Shown here one piece after another: positions 47,521 through 58,439 of a stretch of DNA of 64,000 bases (its first letter is position 1; every line of letters begins with the position of its first letter). The translations under genes were made by a program, and so were the position numbers. The notes beneath the pieces were generated by a model. The model had not been told where the DNA came from, ran no database searches, and saw only the letters and a program-made list of their open reading frames with translations. The stretch is from Symbiodinium sp. CCMP2592 (lineage: Eukaryota; Sar; Dinophyceae; Suessiales; Symbiodiniaceae): contig CAJNDT010000146.1 of NCBI GenBank assembly GCA_905221615.1, positions 137,001-201,000 of the forward strand, read 5' to 3'.

Positions 47521-47920
47521 CGATCAAAATCTTCACAGCCGGCATGATTGGCCCGAGCGTTTCGGTCAGCTCGGCCGATGCCTGGACTGGCCCATTGTGG
47601 TGTGCCGTCCGGCTGGGTTTTTTTCAGGGTGAGGCCCCAGAAACCCCCCCATTCGGATTTGGGATTGTGACCCCAGATTCACCCCCCTAAGTTTCAGGGT
47701 GTTGCGGTATTGATTCGGGTTCGGGGTGGCCTTCGAGCCTTTGGGGTTTGGTTTGGGCCTGGGGTCTAGGAGGGTGGTTTAACTTGGTGCGTCTGAGGCC
47801 TGACCATCACCGCCTGACCGTCGTGGCGCCTGGCCAGGCAGGTTTCGCAGTGAAGTCCGTTTCCAGCTTAAATTTGAAAACTGTATGGCCATTTCACTCA
47901 GGTCTGACCATTCGTAAAAC

Positions 47921-48620
47921 TGATGATGCCCGGCACCCGTTACTTCGCATGTTCTTTCTGACTGTTGTGTCACTGGCTTAGGTCTGACTTGGACAATGCT
48001 GGCTGACGAGGGGTGCCTGGTTCCTGGCACGGTACCGCACCACAGCATTGCATCCTGATTGACTGTCTCGTTGTGTGTCTGAGGCCTGACCTTGGCTGAT
48101 GTTGCGAGGTGCCCGGGGGCTTCGCCTGGGTCTGCCTCACAGTGTCGCTGGACTGAGGCCTGGCGTTGGGCATCTGATGACGAGGTGAGGTGCCCAGATT
48201 CTGATTCGCAAGCCCTTAGACTTTGCACTGTTGTTTTAAGGCCTGATCTCAGCCCTTGGGTTCGTCGGTTGATGATGCCAGGTGCCCGTTTCTGCTTCAC
48301 ATTGCAACATGTCATGGTGTTCCCTAGCCCGGTCTAAAATACGAGGAAGCACCATGAGACCCGCTCTAAGGCAACATCCAGGTTTCATGATGCGAGGTGC
48401 TTGGTCCTGTGTCTGATGCACTTGGGCTGGCCACACTGTTATTTGATTGAGGCCCGACCATGGCAATGGACGACGACGATGAGTTGCGTCAATATTTGGA
48501 TGCGGGGCGCCCGGTGCTCTTCAGGAGACTGGTCTTGGTTCGCCGGTTAAGTTCCCCCCCCATGCGACGGAGGTTTGACTTTGGATGACGACGTGCGGTG
48601 CCCGGTTCTTCTCATGTTCC
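47921..48620 (+). repeat. Old diverged tandem repeat, about 80-115 bp period
   Basis: A motif like GATGANGAGGTGCCCGGTTCT recurs at about 47933, 48012, 48109, 48189, 48281, 48396, 48505 and 48598. AGGCCTGACC-type words lie between many copies. The motif resembles the core of the adjacent array at 47153-47520, suggesting common origin. No gene is supported between 47700 and 49100. Confidence 0.6.
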
Positions 48621-49106
48621 TGCATGCACTTAGTGTTTATTGTTGCAGTCCGTTTGGTTTGTCGGCACGATTTGTCGAGGCTGGAGCCTGCTGCATCCTC
48701 TTCGACTTCCTCGTCTGAGGACCGTGTGCTCCGTGCCATTGAGATGTGAACATGGTTGGCATGGATGAAGCGTGGCTTGAGCATCGGCTGTGCATGCTGC
48801 TTCTTTCTTCTCAGACTCGTCATGAGTTCATGATTTAGCATTTCCGGTAGATGACTTAGGTGCAGTCACTTCTTCAATCGTCAAAAAAATCAGCGACTGC
48901 GGATCCTAACTTAAAGAAAGCTCCTTGGATGGAGCTTCCCATCACATGTGTCACATGTGGACAGACATCTGCCTGAAACTTACACAGACTTACACTGCAG
49001 CATTCCTTCGGTAGTACACCGGGACAGATCCCACTTTTGGAGCCCAAAACCGGGTCTGTAATTGGCCGACTTAGCACCCCGCTCCCAGCTTGGAGCCTCC
49101 GAAGCC

Positions 49107-50777
49107 ATGACATCGTCTTCGGGTTCCTCTTCTTCGTCATCGACAAGGTCATCCTCGTATTCAACCTCCTCGTCTGACAGTGACGTTCAGGAGCAGCCTG
49201 AGAGGCCTGAGTGTTAGCCGTCGTGTCGTTGACAATTGAATGATGTGTCCTGGCAGGCAGCAGCGAAAGAAGCCGAACGTTCGAAAGCGTCGGCAAAACC
49301 GCGAAAGGCTGGCCCGAGAAGCTGCCGGGAGCAGCAATGACCACCTGAGGTTGGTACCTGCTGCTGGGAGCAGCCTGAGGGAGGCTGAGAAGAAGGAGGA
49401 CAAGAAAGACGAGAAGAAGTCTGAAAAGAAGGACGACAAGAAGGAGGCGAAGCTGCCTGACAAGAAGGTGGAGAAGAAGGAGGACGAGAAGAAGCCTCCA
49501 AAGGCGGAGGATGAAAAGAAGGCAAAGGAAAAGAAGGATGACAAGAAGGCTGAGGAGGCGGCTAAGAAAAAGGAAAAGAAGGATGACAAGAAGGTCGAGG
49601 AGGCGGCTCAACAGAAGAAAAAGGAAAAAAAGGACGACAAGAAGGCTGAGGAGGCGGATGACAAGAAGAAAAAGGAAAAAAAGGATGACAAGAAGGCTGA
49701 GGAGGCGGATGAAAAGAAGAAAAAGGAAAAGAAGGACGACAAGAAGGCCGAGGAGGTGGAGGAAAAGAAGAACCAGGAAAAGAAGGAAGCGGCTGAGGAG
49801 TGGGCTTTGCACCGCCGCAAGGCTGAGGAAGCCGTGAGGAACCTGAAGAGGCCTTTGACGCCTGAGAAAGGGCACGGCAAGGGCAAGAAGGGCCGGAAGG
49901 GGACGGGGAAGGGGAAAGGAGAAGAGAAGAAGGAAAAGAAGAAGAAGGATAAGAAAAAGAAAGATAAGAAGAAGTCCAAAAAGGACAAGAAAGACAAGAA
50001 GAAAAAAAAGGAGAAAAAGGAAAAGGATGAAAAGAAGCATTTGTTGACTGATCCTGAGTCCAGAAGATATTGTGGCATGTCCTTTGAGGCTTCTTGGCTG
50101 ATTTAACTCCTCTGAGTTTTCGTGGCATGTGTGAGTTCGAGCGTCTGTCGGACAGCAAGGAGCTGCTGTCGATGTACGTCTCGCGTGCCTCGGTCCTGGT
50201 CTTTCTTCGAGACTCGGTGAAGGCCGGGCTTCGTGACCTTATTAAACCCTGTGCCTGAGAAGCCAGTTCATCAATGTGTCGGCAGGGAGCACCGGACCGC
50301 TTCACGGAGGGGACGTTCAACTGTCCGGTGCCTGAGAATGCCGACCACAAGGAGACCCTGAAGCAGGCGGGAGTCTGCACCTGGCATTCTGTTGTTTTTG
50401 AATTTGTCGCAGCGCACATCTGGGCCAGGTGTTGATACACAGGGTGATACACCAGAGGGCCTACCTGAGATGGTGGGCTCTCAACAGCCCTGCGGCATTC
50501 CACAATGCAATGAGGACGGCAGGCCTCCACGAGCCTTGGACTGCATCCACTCTTGCTCCATTTCGTCATTATGCTACATTTCGTGTTTTCCGTCATTGAC
50601 ATTGAACGTCATCTCACTGAGGTGCCTGACATCTATGACCTCTCAGCTCCTGGCAATGGGCCTCCTCCTCCTCCACCACCACCACCGCCTCCGCCAGCGA
50701 CTGACCCTCCGAAGGGAAAGGGCAAGGCCGGCAAGGCTAAGGGGCCTGAGCCCAAAAAAGGCGGCAAGTCCGGGTAG
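49107..50777 (+). CDS. Ser-rich/Lys-Glu-rich protein, six exons, ultrashort introns
   Basis: Proposed exons are 49107-49210, 49257-50078, 50117-50252, 50286-50428, 50458-50584 and 50622-50777, joining to 496 codons including TAG. Introns are 46, 38, 33 (GC donor), 29 and 37 nt, all ending in AG. Retention of any one meets an in-frame stop within or just after it. The start ATG has context GAAGCCATGA. The protein has a Ser-rich acidic N-terminus (MTSSSGSSSSSSTRSSSYS), a basic patch (RKKPNVRKRRQNRERLAR) and about 200 residues of KKDDKKAEEAD-type repeats. A Gly-Lys linker and a globular-looking region (CEFERLSDSKELLSMYVS...) follow, then a Pro12 run and a basic tail. The composition suggests a nuclear or nucleolar protein (inference). 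No domain family recognised. Confidence 0.7.
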
Positions 50778-51474
50778 GCCAAACCCTAAATTCTAAACCC
50801 TATCTAAACCCTACATGTGTCAGCCTGATCTACCTGGCCATTCCGCCTGATTTTCATGCCTCCGTCTCCTGGGGTGCCCTCTAAATGGCGGGCCCACTGC
50901 AACAGCTTGATCTCCGGGGTGCGGCGGCAAAAAGAAGAGTCGAGTTCACTGCACAACTTTGCCAGTTTGTCTTTAAAAGTTTCGTGCACAGAGCCATGAC
51001 TGCTTTTGGGAAGGACTCCTCCTTCTGTTTCGTCTGGGCAGCTGCGGCCTGAGCATACCGGTGCCCCTGCAGTGCCTGGAATCGGAAATCCATGAACATC
51101 TGGTTCAGGTGCTTTCGTGATCATCTTTCACTTTGCCTTCGGTTCCTCTGGCTTTGGACTTAAATACCCTGCCTCCCATGACTGCCCACTTGCGACACGA
51201 CAGGTCTCGGATGCCTGACCGTGTGGACGAGCTGCCGTCGTTGCAGAGTCTGTGGGGGACCCGGTCAAGTGGATTCGCCAGCCTGGATTTGGGCATGTGT
51301 TTGATGCCATGCGTGCTGCCTTTAACTTTTTTCCTGTGTGCTGTGGATCAAGATCACTGTCACATGGCATGGCAAGCCAGGGTTGTGGCAGCTTGCAGGT
51401 CTGATTTATGAATGTTGGGTTAAACCCTTAGGGTAGGCCAAAACTTTTGGGGAGAAGGGCTGATCGTCGCCGCC

Positions 51475-51906
51475 ATGGCACTCTCGGAGCAGGAGAAGGA
51501 CCATGCTCTGTGGGCAAGCCTGATGCGGAGGCTTGCCATGGAGGACAGGATGAACATCAGTGCACTGCCTCGTCGCTCGGCTGAAGTGGGATGTCTGAAA
51601 TGTAAACTGACCATGGCCAATGACTTCCTGCCTTACTTAGGCAGACCACCGCGGCTTGACAACCAGGTCTTTGCTTTGTCCCAGTGGTACGACGAGCATG
51701 AGGCTGAGGCCGACCGGGCAGCAATCCGGCTGCATCTTTAGTGCCCTCTGGTCCGAGTCCGATGTGAAGCACCATGCTGAAAGGCAAGGGCGAATGCTAA
51801 GGTGCACTCTGTTTTGCATGACCGTGCGCCTGACCTCCTCTGGGTTTGCTGCAAGTGCGGCGTCGACATGGCAGCCAAAGCTGAGTCTCGGCTGCAGCTA
51901 CAATGA
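51475..51906 (+). CDS. Small CxxC-containing protein, probable two exons
   Basis: ATG 51475 sits in GCCGCCATGG, an excellent eukaryotic start. Exon 1 (to about 51717) reads MALSEQEKDHALWASLMRRL... and includes CLKC. A GC-AG intron of 66 nt (51718-51783; a donor at 51721 is equally in frame) joins to DRARANAKVHSVLHDRAPDL then LWVCCKCGVDMAAKAESRLQ and TGA 51904, about 121 residues. Two CxxC pairs could form a zinc site (inference). The frame inside the proposed intron also looks partly protein-like, so the splice model is uncertain. Confidence 0.5.
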
Positions 51907-51928
51907 CAATTAAATGTGATGTGCCAGC

Positions 51929-52228
51929 ATGCGAAAAGTTCCAGCGGTGCATGTTGCATCCAAGGGCCTGGTCTCATTGCTGCTGCACCCGCACCCGAAT
52001 GCCCCGGCGTATGCTCATCGAACCACCGTCCTTCTGACACGTGGCTCGTCTTTCAACTTTGGGGGGTATCTTTTCTGGAAGCTGTTCATTGCCTGAACTT
52101 CAGGCGAGTGGGTGTGGGACAGCAGCTTCACCAACGTCACCGCCTCCAAGTTGGTGATGAAGCACGTCAGGGAGAAACTTGTTGGCTGTATAGTAAACTT
52201 TTCCATTTTGGGGGTTCTTTATAACTAA
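51929..52228 (+). CDS. Hypothetical protein, two exons
   Basis: From ATG 51929, exon 1 reads MRKVPAVHVASKGLVSLLLH then PHPNAPAYAHRTTVLLT. A 63-nt GT-AG intron (52041-52103) containing an in-frame TGA joins to REWVWDSSFTNVTASKLVMK, HVREKLVGCIVNF, ending at TAA 52226 (78 residues). It may instead be a continuation of the preceding gene, 23 bases upstream. No family recognised. Confidence 0.45.
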
Positions 52229-52304
52229 TGTAGTCGATTCTGACACTTTCAACTTTTATTCCCTGACTGAGGAAGTCTGACTGGCTTCAAACCGAGCACA
52301 GCTC

Positions 52305-52674
52305 ATGGCGAAAAATTCGCCAGTCTGTTCGAGACCGTACAGCTGGAGAAGGCCCCCGTCCAGTGCCTGACCCCACAGACCCATGGTCTGACAATGACAA
52401 CAATGACGTGTCTGAGAACGACGACACGGGGACCTTGGGGACCGTGCCTGCTGACACGGGCAGCACCAGGGCATGGGCGTCTGAGCAGCAGCCGTCGTCT
52501 GACAATCAGGAGCGGCAGCAGTGGCGGTCGTCTGACAATCAGGAGCGGCAGCAGTGGGCGTGGTCGTCTGACAATCAGCAGTGGCACGGCTCGGGCTGGC
52601 GTTGGCGATCGTGGTCTGAGTGGCAGGAGGCGGCCGACGGAGACAGCGACGAAGATTCCAGGGCATGGGCCTGA
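52305..52674 (+). CDS. Asp/Ser/Gln/Trp-rich repeat protein, 5' structure unclear
   Basis: The last exon (frame from 52363) is an acidic, Trp/Gln-rich tail with repeats of SSDNQERQQW (about 33-bp units at 52497-52590) ending in DSDEDSRAWA and TGA. Upstream, a different frame from about 52310 reads EKFASLFETVQLEKAPVQ and looks coding, so an intron must lie between about 52323 and 52380. Several very short solutions keep the frame. Product unknown. Confidence 0.45.
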
Positions 52675-52679
52675 CTGAG

Positions 52680-54240
52680 TCTGAGGCTGCCTGATGACTG
52701 AGGGGTGAGTGGTCTTCCGCCTGAGATGAAAAATGCACTTTGCAGTGCGGGCGTGTACTGAGTCACTGAGTACTGCGTCTGACATGCATTGTGAGAGATT
52801 TGCCGTGCCCGAGGTTGGGTCGGATGTCATGCTCGGCGATGGCCTCTCGCTCAGACGGGCATGTCCACATGTGCAGCTGCCTGGCCTGATACTTTTGTTT
52901 TTGTCAGGGCACAGCACGACTTCCTGGTGGCATTGGGCAGGCGAGTCTTACTTATCTTGTTCTTGATTACAAGAAGCATTTTGCATCCGGAGGAGCTGGC
53001 CTGACATTGGATTGGGAGGGATACGTCGACTCAGACCAGGCCTTGAACTCAGATGCCTTATCACTGGTCGCACCTGTCCCACTGTCTAAATTGCTGTTGC
53101 TTCCGTACTTCTCGTCCAGTTGTCGATTGAAATGAATCCTTGTCAGTTGTGTCACATGCGGACTTTCTGGCACACGTGGTCTTGGCCGAAGTTGGAATCA
53201 TCTTTGCTCATGCAATGACTGCTGCTGCTGCTGCCGCCACTTGACTCCGGTGCTGTTACTGGTGCTGCTGCTTGGGGGGGCGGTCACCGGCGGACGGGGC
53301 CAAACCTTGGACCGGAAGAGGGGGCTGCACGGAACTAGTGAGAACAGCCTTTCAACTCAGACACTTGCCGCTGGTCGCACACTTGATGCTTCTGCACTTG
53401 TTGACTGAATTCAATTCCTGGACTCCTCGTTGTAACATGTTTCTGTACCGAAGCCTGATTCCGGACTTCGTGGCTCGTGCGGAATCATCTTTGCACATAG
53501 ACGACTGCTTCTGCTTCTGCTGCCGCCGCTTGACTCTGCTGCTGCTTGGGGCCGGGCGGAGGCAGTTCGGGTTCGGGGCTGCGTTTGTTCTTTGTGCTGA
53601 TTCGCTGACCCACCGTCACACCTGCAGGGCTACTAGCCTGCGGTCTGCCAATGGCGGCAGACAATGAGGGGGGGGGACCTGTCATTGTCCGGTGGAGTTA
53701 TTGCCGGAGCATACCAGGTCATCGGAAGCCATGAATCTGCAAGTATGGGATAAGCCTGCGGCGTGGCAGTGGCGGGACCCAGAAAGGCAGAAACTTCCGA
53801 CCCCCTTCATTTTGGCGGAACCCACCTTGGCCGAGTGGGGGTGAATCTGTCTGGCATTCTCGGGCAAACACCGGTGTTTGAAAAGACCATTGGGGAGGCC
53901 GCCTAGTCGTCTGTCTGATTGACTTGCTTGCTTTCGTGGCGTGTTTTTTGTGCTGTGGCCCTTGCGGTTGGAGGCGGAATTGAGCATGCCTGGCGGGTCT
54001 ACTCTTATGTATCAAACTCGATCCCAACATGTTGTAGCCATCAGGGCAGAAGCCTGCTGAGGTGAGGGGATTCTGCTTGATTGCGACCGTTTCATAATCT
54101 GCTGTCATGTCTTGCATCGTGGCCATGCATTGCTGCAATCGAACGAAATCCAGTGGCATGCAAACAAATCGAAAGCTAGAAAGATGGGTAATCGTCGCTG
54201 CAATCATTGGGTACCTTCAGTGCAGCACTTGTACGTGGAA
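52680..54240. other. Non-coding region with a diverged duplication
   Basis: No convincing gene. A segment at about 53042-53230 is repeated in diverged form at about 53349-53545. Shared landmarks are C.TTGAACTCAGA, CTGGTCGCAC, GGAATCATCTTTGC and a CTG/CCG triplet stretch ending CGCTTGACTC. The offset drifts from 307 to 287 bases. Confidence 0.6.
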
Positions 54241-54327
54241 TAATAGGGTTCTACTATGCAGTCGTTATTCATAAAGGAAAGAATTTAAAAATAGTAACTT
54301 GGTATTTCAGTCATAGTTTCTCTTAGA

Positions 54328-56090
54328 TTCAGTGCAATTACGGCTGTCTTCAGTGCGGCATTGTTGCACTGGAGACGAAGTATAATGCACCTGAAGTGTA
54401 ACTAGTGTAACATATTAATAGTAAATTTGTATTCAGTGCAATTACGGCTCTCTTCAGTGCAGCATTGTTGCACTTAAGACGAAGTGTAATGCACCTAATA
54501 CAGATTCCAATATGGAGTGCAATATTATTTTATTACTAGTCGATGTGTATTCAATGCAATTACGACAAAGCGGATCCCTATGCAACGACGGCTAGCAGCA
54601 CTTAGAAAAACAAAGTCCAGTATGGACATTAGCAATATATTATAACTGTTGGATTTGAATTCAGTGCAATCAGAGTTGTCTTCAGTGCAGCAGTATTGCA
54701 CTGAAGACGCACTATTATGCACCTAATAGAAACTCTAGCAGGGAGTGCAGTTATTCTAATATATTAATAGAGGATTTGTATTCAGTGCAATTACGGCTCT
54801 CTTCAGTGCAGCATTGGTGCACTGAAGACAAAGTATAATGCACCTAATACAGATTCCACTATGGAGTGTAACCAGTGTAGTATTTCAAAATGAATTTGTA
54901 TTCAGTGCAATTACAGCTGTCTTCAGTGCAGCATTGGTGCACTGAAAACAAAGTATAATGCATCTAATACAGATTCCATTATGGAATGCAATTAGTGCTT
55001 TATATTTGTTTATGGATTTCGAAGGCAATGGCGTGCATGGAACAAACACTCCAGTTGGACTGCAAAAAATGTAATTTTATTAGTATTTTAAAGACTACTA
55101 GCTTTGTATTCAATACAGCTATGGAATGCAATTAGCAATTTTCTAATATGGAATTTGTTTGTCTTCAGTGCAATTACAGTTGTTTTCAGTGCAACCTTGT
55201 TGCATTGAAAACAAAGTATTATGCACCTAATATAAATTCTATTATGGAATGTAATTAGGGAAATATATTAATAGTGGGTTTGTATTCAGTGCAATTACAG
55301 TTGTTTTCAGTGCAACATTGTTGCATTGAAGACAAAGTATTATGCACCTAATATAAATTCCATTATAGAATGTAATTAGGGAAATATATTAATAGTGGGT
55401 TTGTATTCAGTGCAATTACGGTTATCTTCGGTGCAGCATTGTTGCACTGAAAACGAATCATTATGCACCTAATACAAACTCTATTATGGATTGTAATTAT
55501 TGCAACAAAAAAGTTTAAAACAAAAGAACAAAGGCAATGGCAGCTTTCGTGCAATAAAAAGAATAATATGCATTTGATTCAAGCATCGAATAGAATTATT
55601 GTAATCCATTAGGAGTTGGTTGTATTCAGTGCAATTACAGCTGTCTTCAGTGCAGCATTGCTGCACTGAAAACAAAGTATAATGCACCTAATACAGATTC
55701 CATTATGGAGTGTAAAGATAGTTATACTGGATTTGTAATCAGTGCAATCACCGCTGTCTTCAGTGCAGTATTGGTGCACTGAAGACAAAGTGTAATGCAC
55801 CTAATACAGATTCCATTATGGAGTGTCATTAGCTATATACAAAAGGACTTTTGTTTTCAGTGCAATTACAGCTGTCTTCAGTGCAGCATTGGTGCACTGA
55901 AGACAAAGTATAATGCACCTAATACAGATTCCACTATGGAGTGTCATTAGCAATATACTCAAGGGCTTTTGTTTTCAGTGCAATTACAGCTGTCTTCAGT
56001 GCAGCACTGTTGCACTGAAGACAAAGTATAATGCACCTAATACAGATTCCACTATGGAGTGTAATTATTGCCGCATAAAAAAATTGCATC
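54328..56090. repeat. Hairpin satellite, about 15 units of 118-121 bp
   Basis: AT-rich units begin with TTCAGTGCAATTA. Recognisable starts are 54328, 54432, 54550, 54660, 54781, 54901, 55164, 55285, 55406, 55625, 55738, 55856 and 55975, with two eroded units in the gaps at 55020-55160 and 55500-55620. Nearly every unit carries GTCTTCAGTGCA, a 7-base loop, then TGCACTGAAGAC: a 12-bp stem (for example 55874-55904). After it comes a conserved tail, AAAGTATAATGCACCTAATA, and CAGATTCCATTATGGAGTG. Copies differ by point changes, several of which keep pairing. The base composition is strikingly different from the GC-rich genes on both sides. Confidence 0.95.
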
Positions 56091-56730
56091 TAATAGGGTT
56101 CCTATGAGTCAAGTGGATAGAAGATATGTCTTCAGTGCCATCGGGTTGTTTTTTTGTTGGCAGTTAACTGCGTTTTGTGAAGCAATTGTGTGTCCAAGAT
56201 GATTTGTCTGCAATGGTTTGGGCGTCGGTGTGTGTTTCAGTCAAAGGCCTTATGGCCGGAATTAGGACGGATGCAAGCTGTACACTCATGGAGGCTTTAC
56301 GTATATCTTGGTTCTTAAAATTTTGTGTGATGATGTTGACTGAAGCACGGAAATCAGAGTAATTAGGAATTCCTAATCTGTTTCAATCACTGCATACGAC
56401 TTTGCAAGTACACGGTATAGGCCAGGGTGCGAATATTTGCTGATGTTCTTCTGCCTCTGACCTGTGCTGGTGACTGTCTCTGAAGCAGTAGTGGCTGCAA
56501 AGTTTTTTTCGTGAATGCCTGCAAGCACCGCTCTTCTGAGGTATCTTTCACTTTCGACTTGCTGCTCCACCGTGTGATTGGGGAGTTGCGGCCTCAGACT
56601 GGCACTCCCCTTGCTTCCGTGGTTCTGCTTGAGCCTGAATGATTGTCATCGTTTGCCCGGCCTGATATTGCATCGGCCCCAGCTGCCTGAAATTCCTTGT
56701 GACGGATCGCGTGCTGTTTTGTCCTTCGCC

Positions 56731-56865
56731 ATGCTCGGCTTTGCCATTCGGGACGACGTCAAGGCGGCCCAGATGCAGCACTACGAGTTTTTTGACTCGC
56801 CCGAGGCGTGCTTTGTCGCAGCGGCAAGGCTTGAAGCCAGAAAGCGGCTTGATCGAAAAACGTGA
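56731..56865 (+). CDS. Exon or small gene fragment
   Basis: From ATG 56731 (TTCGCCATGC) the frame reads MLGFAIRDDVKAAQMQHYEF then FDSPEACFVAAARLEARKRLD and ends at TGA 56863. The coding quality is good. It may be the 3' exon of a gene starting upstream, or the first gene of the next block. Unrecognised. Confidence 0.4.
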   Translation: MLGFAIRDDVKAAQMQHYEFFDSPEACFVAAARLEARKRLDRKT

Positions 56866-56918
56866 TTCGGTCATGTAATTTCTTTAGTTTATTGGCAGTC
56901 TGGTAACTAAGGCTGGAC

Positions 56919-57341
56919 TTGAAAGTCAGCGATGCCCTTCCGCCGATGCCTGAGAAGAAGACGAGGAGGAAGACGAAGACTGCGGAGGCTGACGGTGTCA
57001 GTGTGTCGGCGGCCTCCGGCTCCAGCTCGTGGACTGGTTCCACAAACATCATGAAGTTCATGGGGTGCAGCACAAAGTTCCTTCGCCTGACGGTCCATGA
57101 CCCAACGTCGGCTATGACGGACAGGATCATCTCGCACGTGGCGACTGACGGACGAGCGACAGGAGCCCCTTTGTTCCGAGTTCCGGTTCAGACCATCTTG
57201 CGTCCGCCGCCGCCGAAAACAATGACCATGGATTTCTTCGAGGCCAAGCTGAACGTGCATGCGGGAGAGTACATCAAGACTGAGGATGATCGTGGGCCTG
57301 CCGAAGGACAGGGAGTTGTGGGGTTGCTGAAGCTGAAATAA
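56919..57341 (+). CDS. Hypothetical basic protein
   Basis: 140 codons from ATG 56919 to TAA 57339. A Lys/Arg-rich start (MPEKKTRRKTKT from residue 10) and a Ser/Gly linker precede a plausible folded part (IMKFMGCSTKFLRLTVHDPT ... FFEAKLNVHAGEYIKTEDD). A CTAAT...CACAG acceptor-like signal 25 bases past the stop suggests it may continue by splicing into the next exon, but I found no donor that keeps the frame. Function unknown. Confidence 0.5.
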   Translation: MKVSDALPPMPEKKTRRKTKTAEADGVSVSAASGSSSWTGSTNIMKFMGCSTKFLRLTVHDPTSAMTDRIISHVATDGRATGAPLFRVPVQTILRPPPPKTMTMDFFEAKLNVHAGEYIKTEDDRGPAEGQGVVGLLKLK

Positions 57342-57366
57342 TTGTGATCCCTAATTAAACGACACA

Positions 57367-58097
57367 GTGGCAGCCTCAGGGCCGTGGCATTTCTACCGCC
57401 TGGTGGACTCCAGCCTGAACATGTCCATGTCGAACGTCTTGTTTCGCAACACACCCGGGAATACACGGTCTGAGAAGCCCCACGTGTACTTCACCGGCTT
57501 CAGCGGGCCTGCCCTCCTTGCGTTTCTCATGAGTCGTGGGAAGAAGGCTGAGTGTCTTGGCCAAAAATTAAGGTCTAGGTCCTGCGGCCGCTTGCGGTCG
57601 CCCGAACCGCACAACGATCCAAGGGTTCTGCTGTATGAGATGTTCTTCAAGGAGCTGCCTGAGCAGCTGCAGCTGACTGACTGCCCCCTTGTCGCCGCCC
57701 GGCAGCACGAAGACACTCTCGTCGTATCGGGGCCGTTGTTTTTTTCCGCCACTTGCCACAGGACTACTGGATCAGCCCTGGTCAGATCGAGATGCAAAGC
57801 CTGAGGATGTTCAAGGCCGAGGTGAAGCTTGTGGTTTGGTCTGAGAAGAGCATGAAGGAGATGTTGGTCTCCAAGCTTGACGGGCAGATTTCGGCCACCA
57901 TGAGCCGCCTGAGAAGTCTGAAGCGGAAGAAGGTGGACCTCATCAAGGACGGTGCCCGCCTTAGTCAGACATTTGATTTGCGCCTTGGGCCATGACAGCG
58001 GGCTTTTCGGCTGAGTGGGACATTTGAAGGTTGCATCCCGGAGTTGGACGACGAGCCTGACAGCGACAACTCCAGCATGAATGATTCGGCTGAGTAG
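57367..58097 (+). CDS. Hypothetical protein, three exons with short introns
   Basis: Exon 57367-57720 (5' end uncertain; the first ATG in frame is internal) reads ASGPWHFYRLVDSSLNMSMS... to HEDTL. A 41-nt intron (57721-57761; a 38-nt alternative starts at 57724) with the tract TTGTTTTTTTCC before CCACAG joins to DYWISPGQIEMQSLRMFKAE VKLVVWSEKSMKE. A 66-nt intron (57964-58029) with an in-frame TGA joins to CIPELDDEPDSDNSSMNDSAE and TAG 58095. Frame is kept at both junctions. The middle is basic and helical and the tail acidic. The long minus-strand frame across this locus is a shadow. Family unknown. Confidence 0.6.
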
Positions 58098-58287
58098 TAG
58101 GCGAGGCTGTGCCGGCGTTTGATCTGAGACGGCAGAAGCACCCAAGATCAGTCTGGAGCTTCCGAGCTTGCGGTTTTTGACATTGAATGAGGGAGCCGAA
58201 GAAAATACTTGTGTTCGTGTGTGCAATTTTGGAATGCCGGCTGCACAGCCTGAGTGCCAGTCGCACCCAGGCCCATGTCCAGCAGAA

Positions 58288-58439
58288 GGCCTGGAGCCAA
58301 GATACCCGTTGGAGTTCCGACAGAACGACACTACTTGTTTGCGGCTGAGGCCAAGAAGTCCTGCTTCAAGCACGGGGATTCGACGTCCGAAGGCGGAAAG
58401 GGTCCACGTGCCCGGGTTGAAAAGTCAAGGGAAGTTTAA
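58288..58439 (+). CDS. Candidate last exon
   Basis: The frame reads PGAKIPVGVPTERHYLFAAE AKKSCFKHGDSTSEGGKGPR then ARVEKSREV and TAA. Good codon quality and no recognised family. The upstream join is unresolved. Confidence 0.35.

Noticed and set aside
47037..47690. 217-codon frame with RFFVSRAPMP repeats
   Set aside because: The repeat is open in several frames on both strands, so openness is not evidence. Only the first few codons (to about 47060) look like a real exon.
48874..50040. 388-codon minus-strand frame, Leu/Phe-rich, looking like a membrane protein
   Set aside because: It is the antisense of the Lys/Glu-rich exon at 49257-50078; AAG/GAG repeats read backwards give CTT/CTC leucines without stops.
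54328..56090. Hairpin satellite as CRISPR or bacterial REP/BIME sequence
   Set aside because: The whole 120-bp unit is repeated, including the stretch between hairpins, so there are no unique spacers; neighbouring genes are spliced and eukaryotic.
57393..58373. 326-codon minus-strand frame
   Set aside because: It is a shadow of the three-exon + strand gene and the following exon; the + strand readings have better composition and splice signals.
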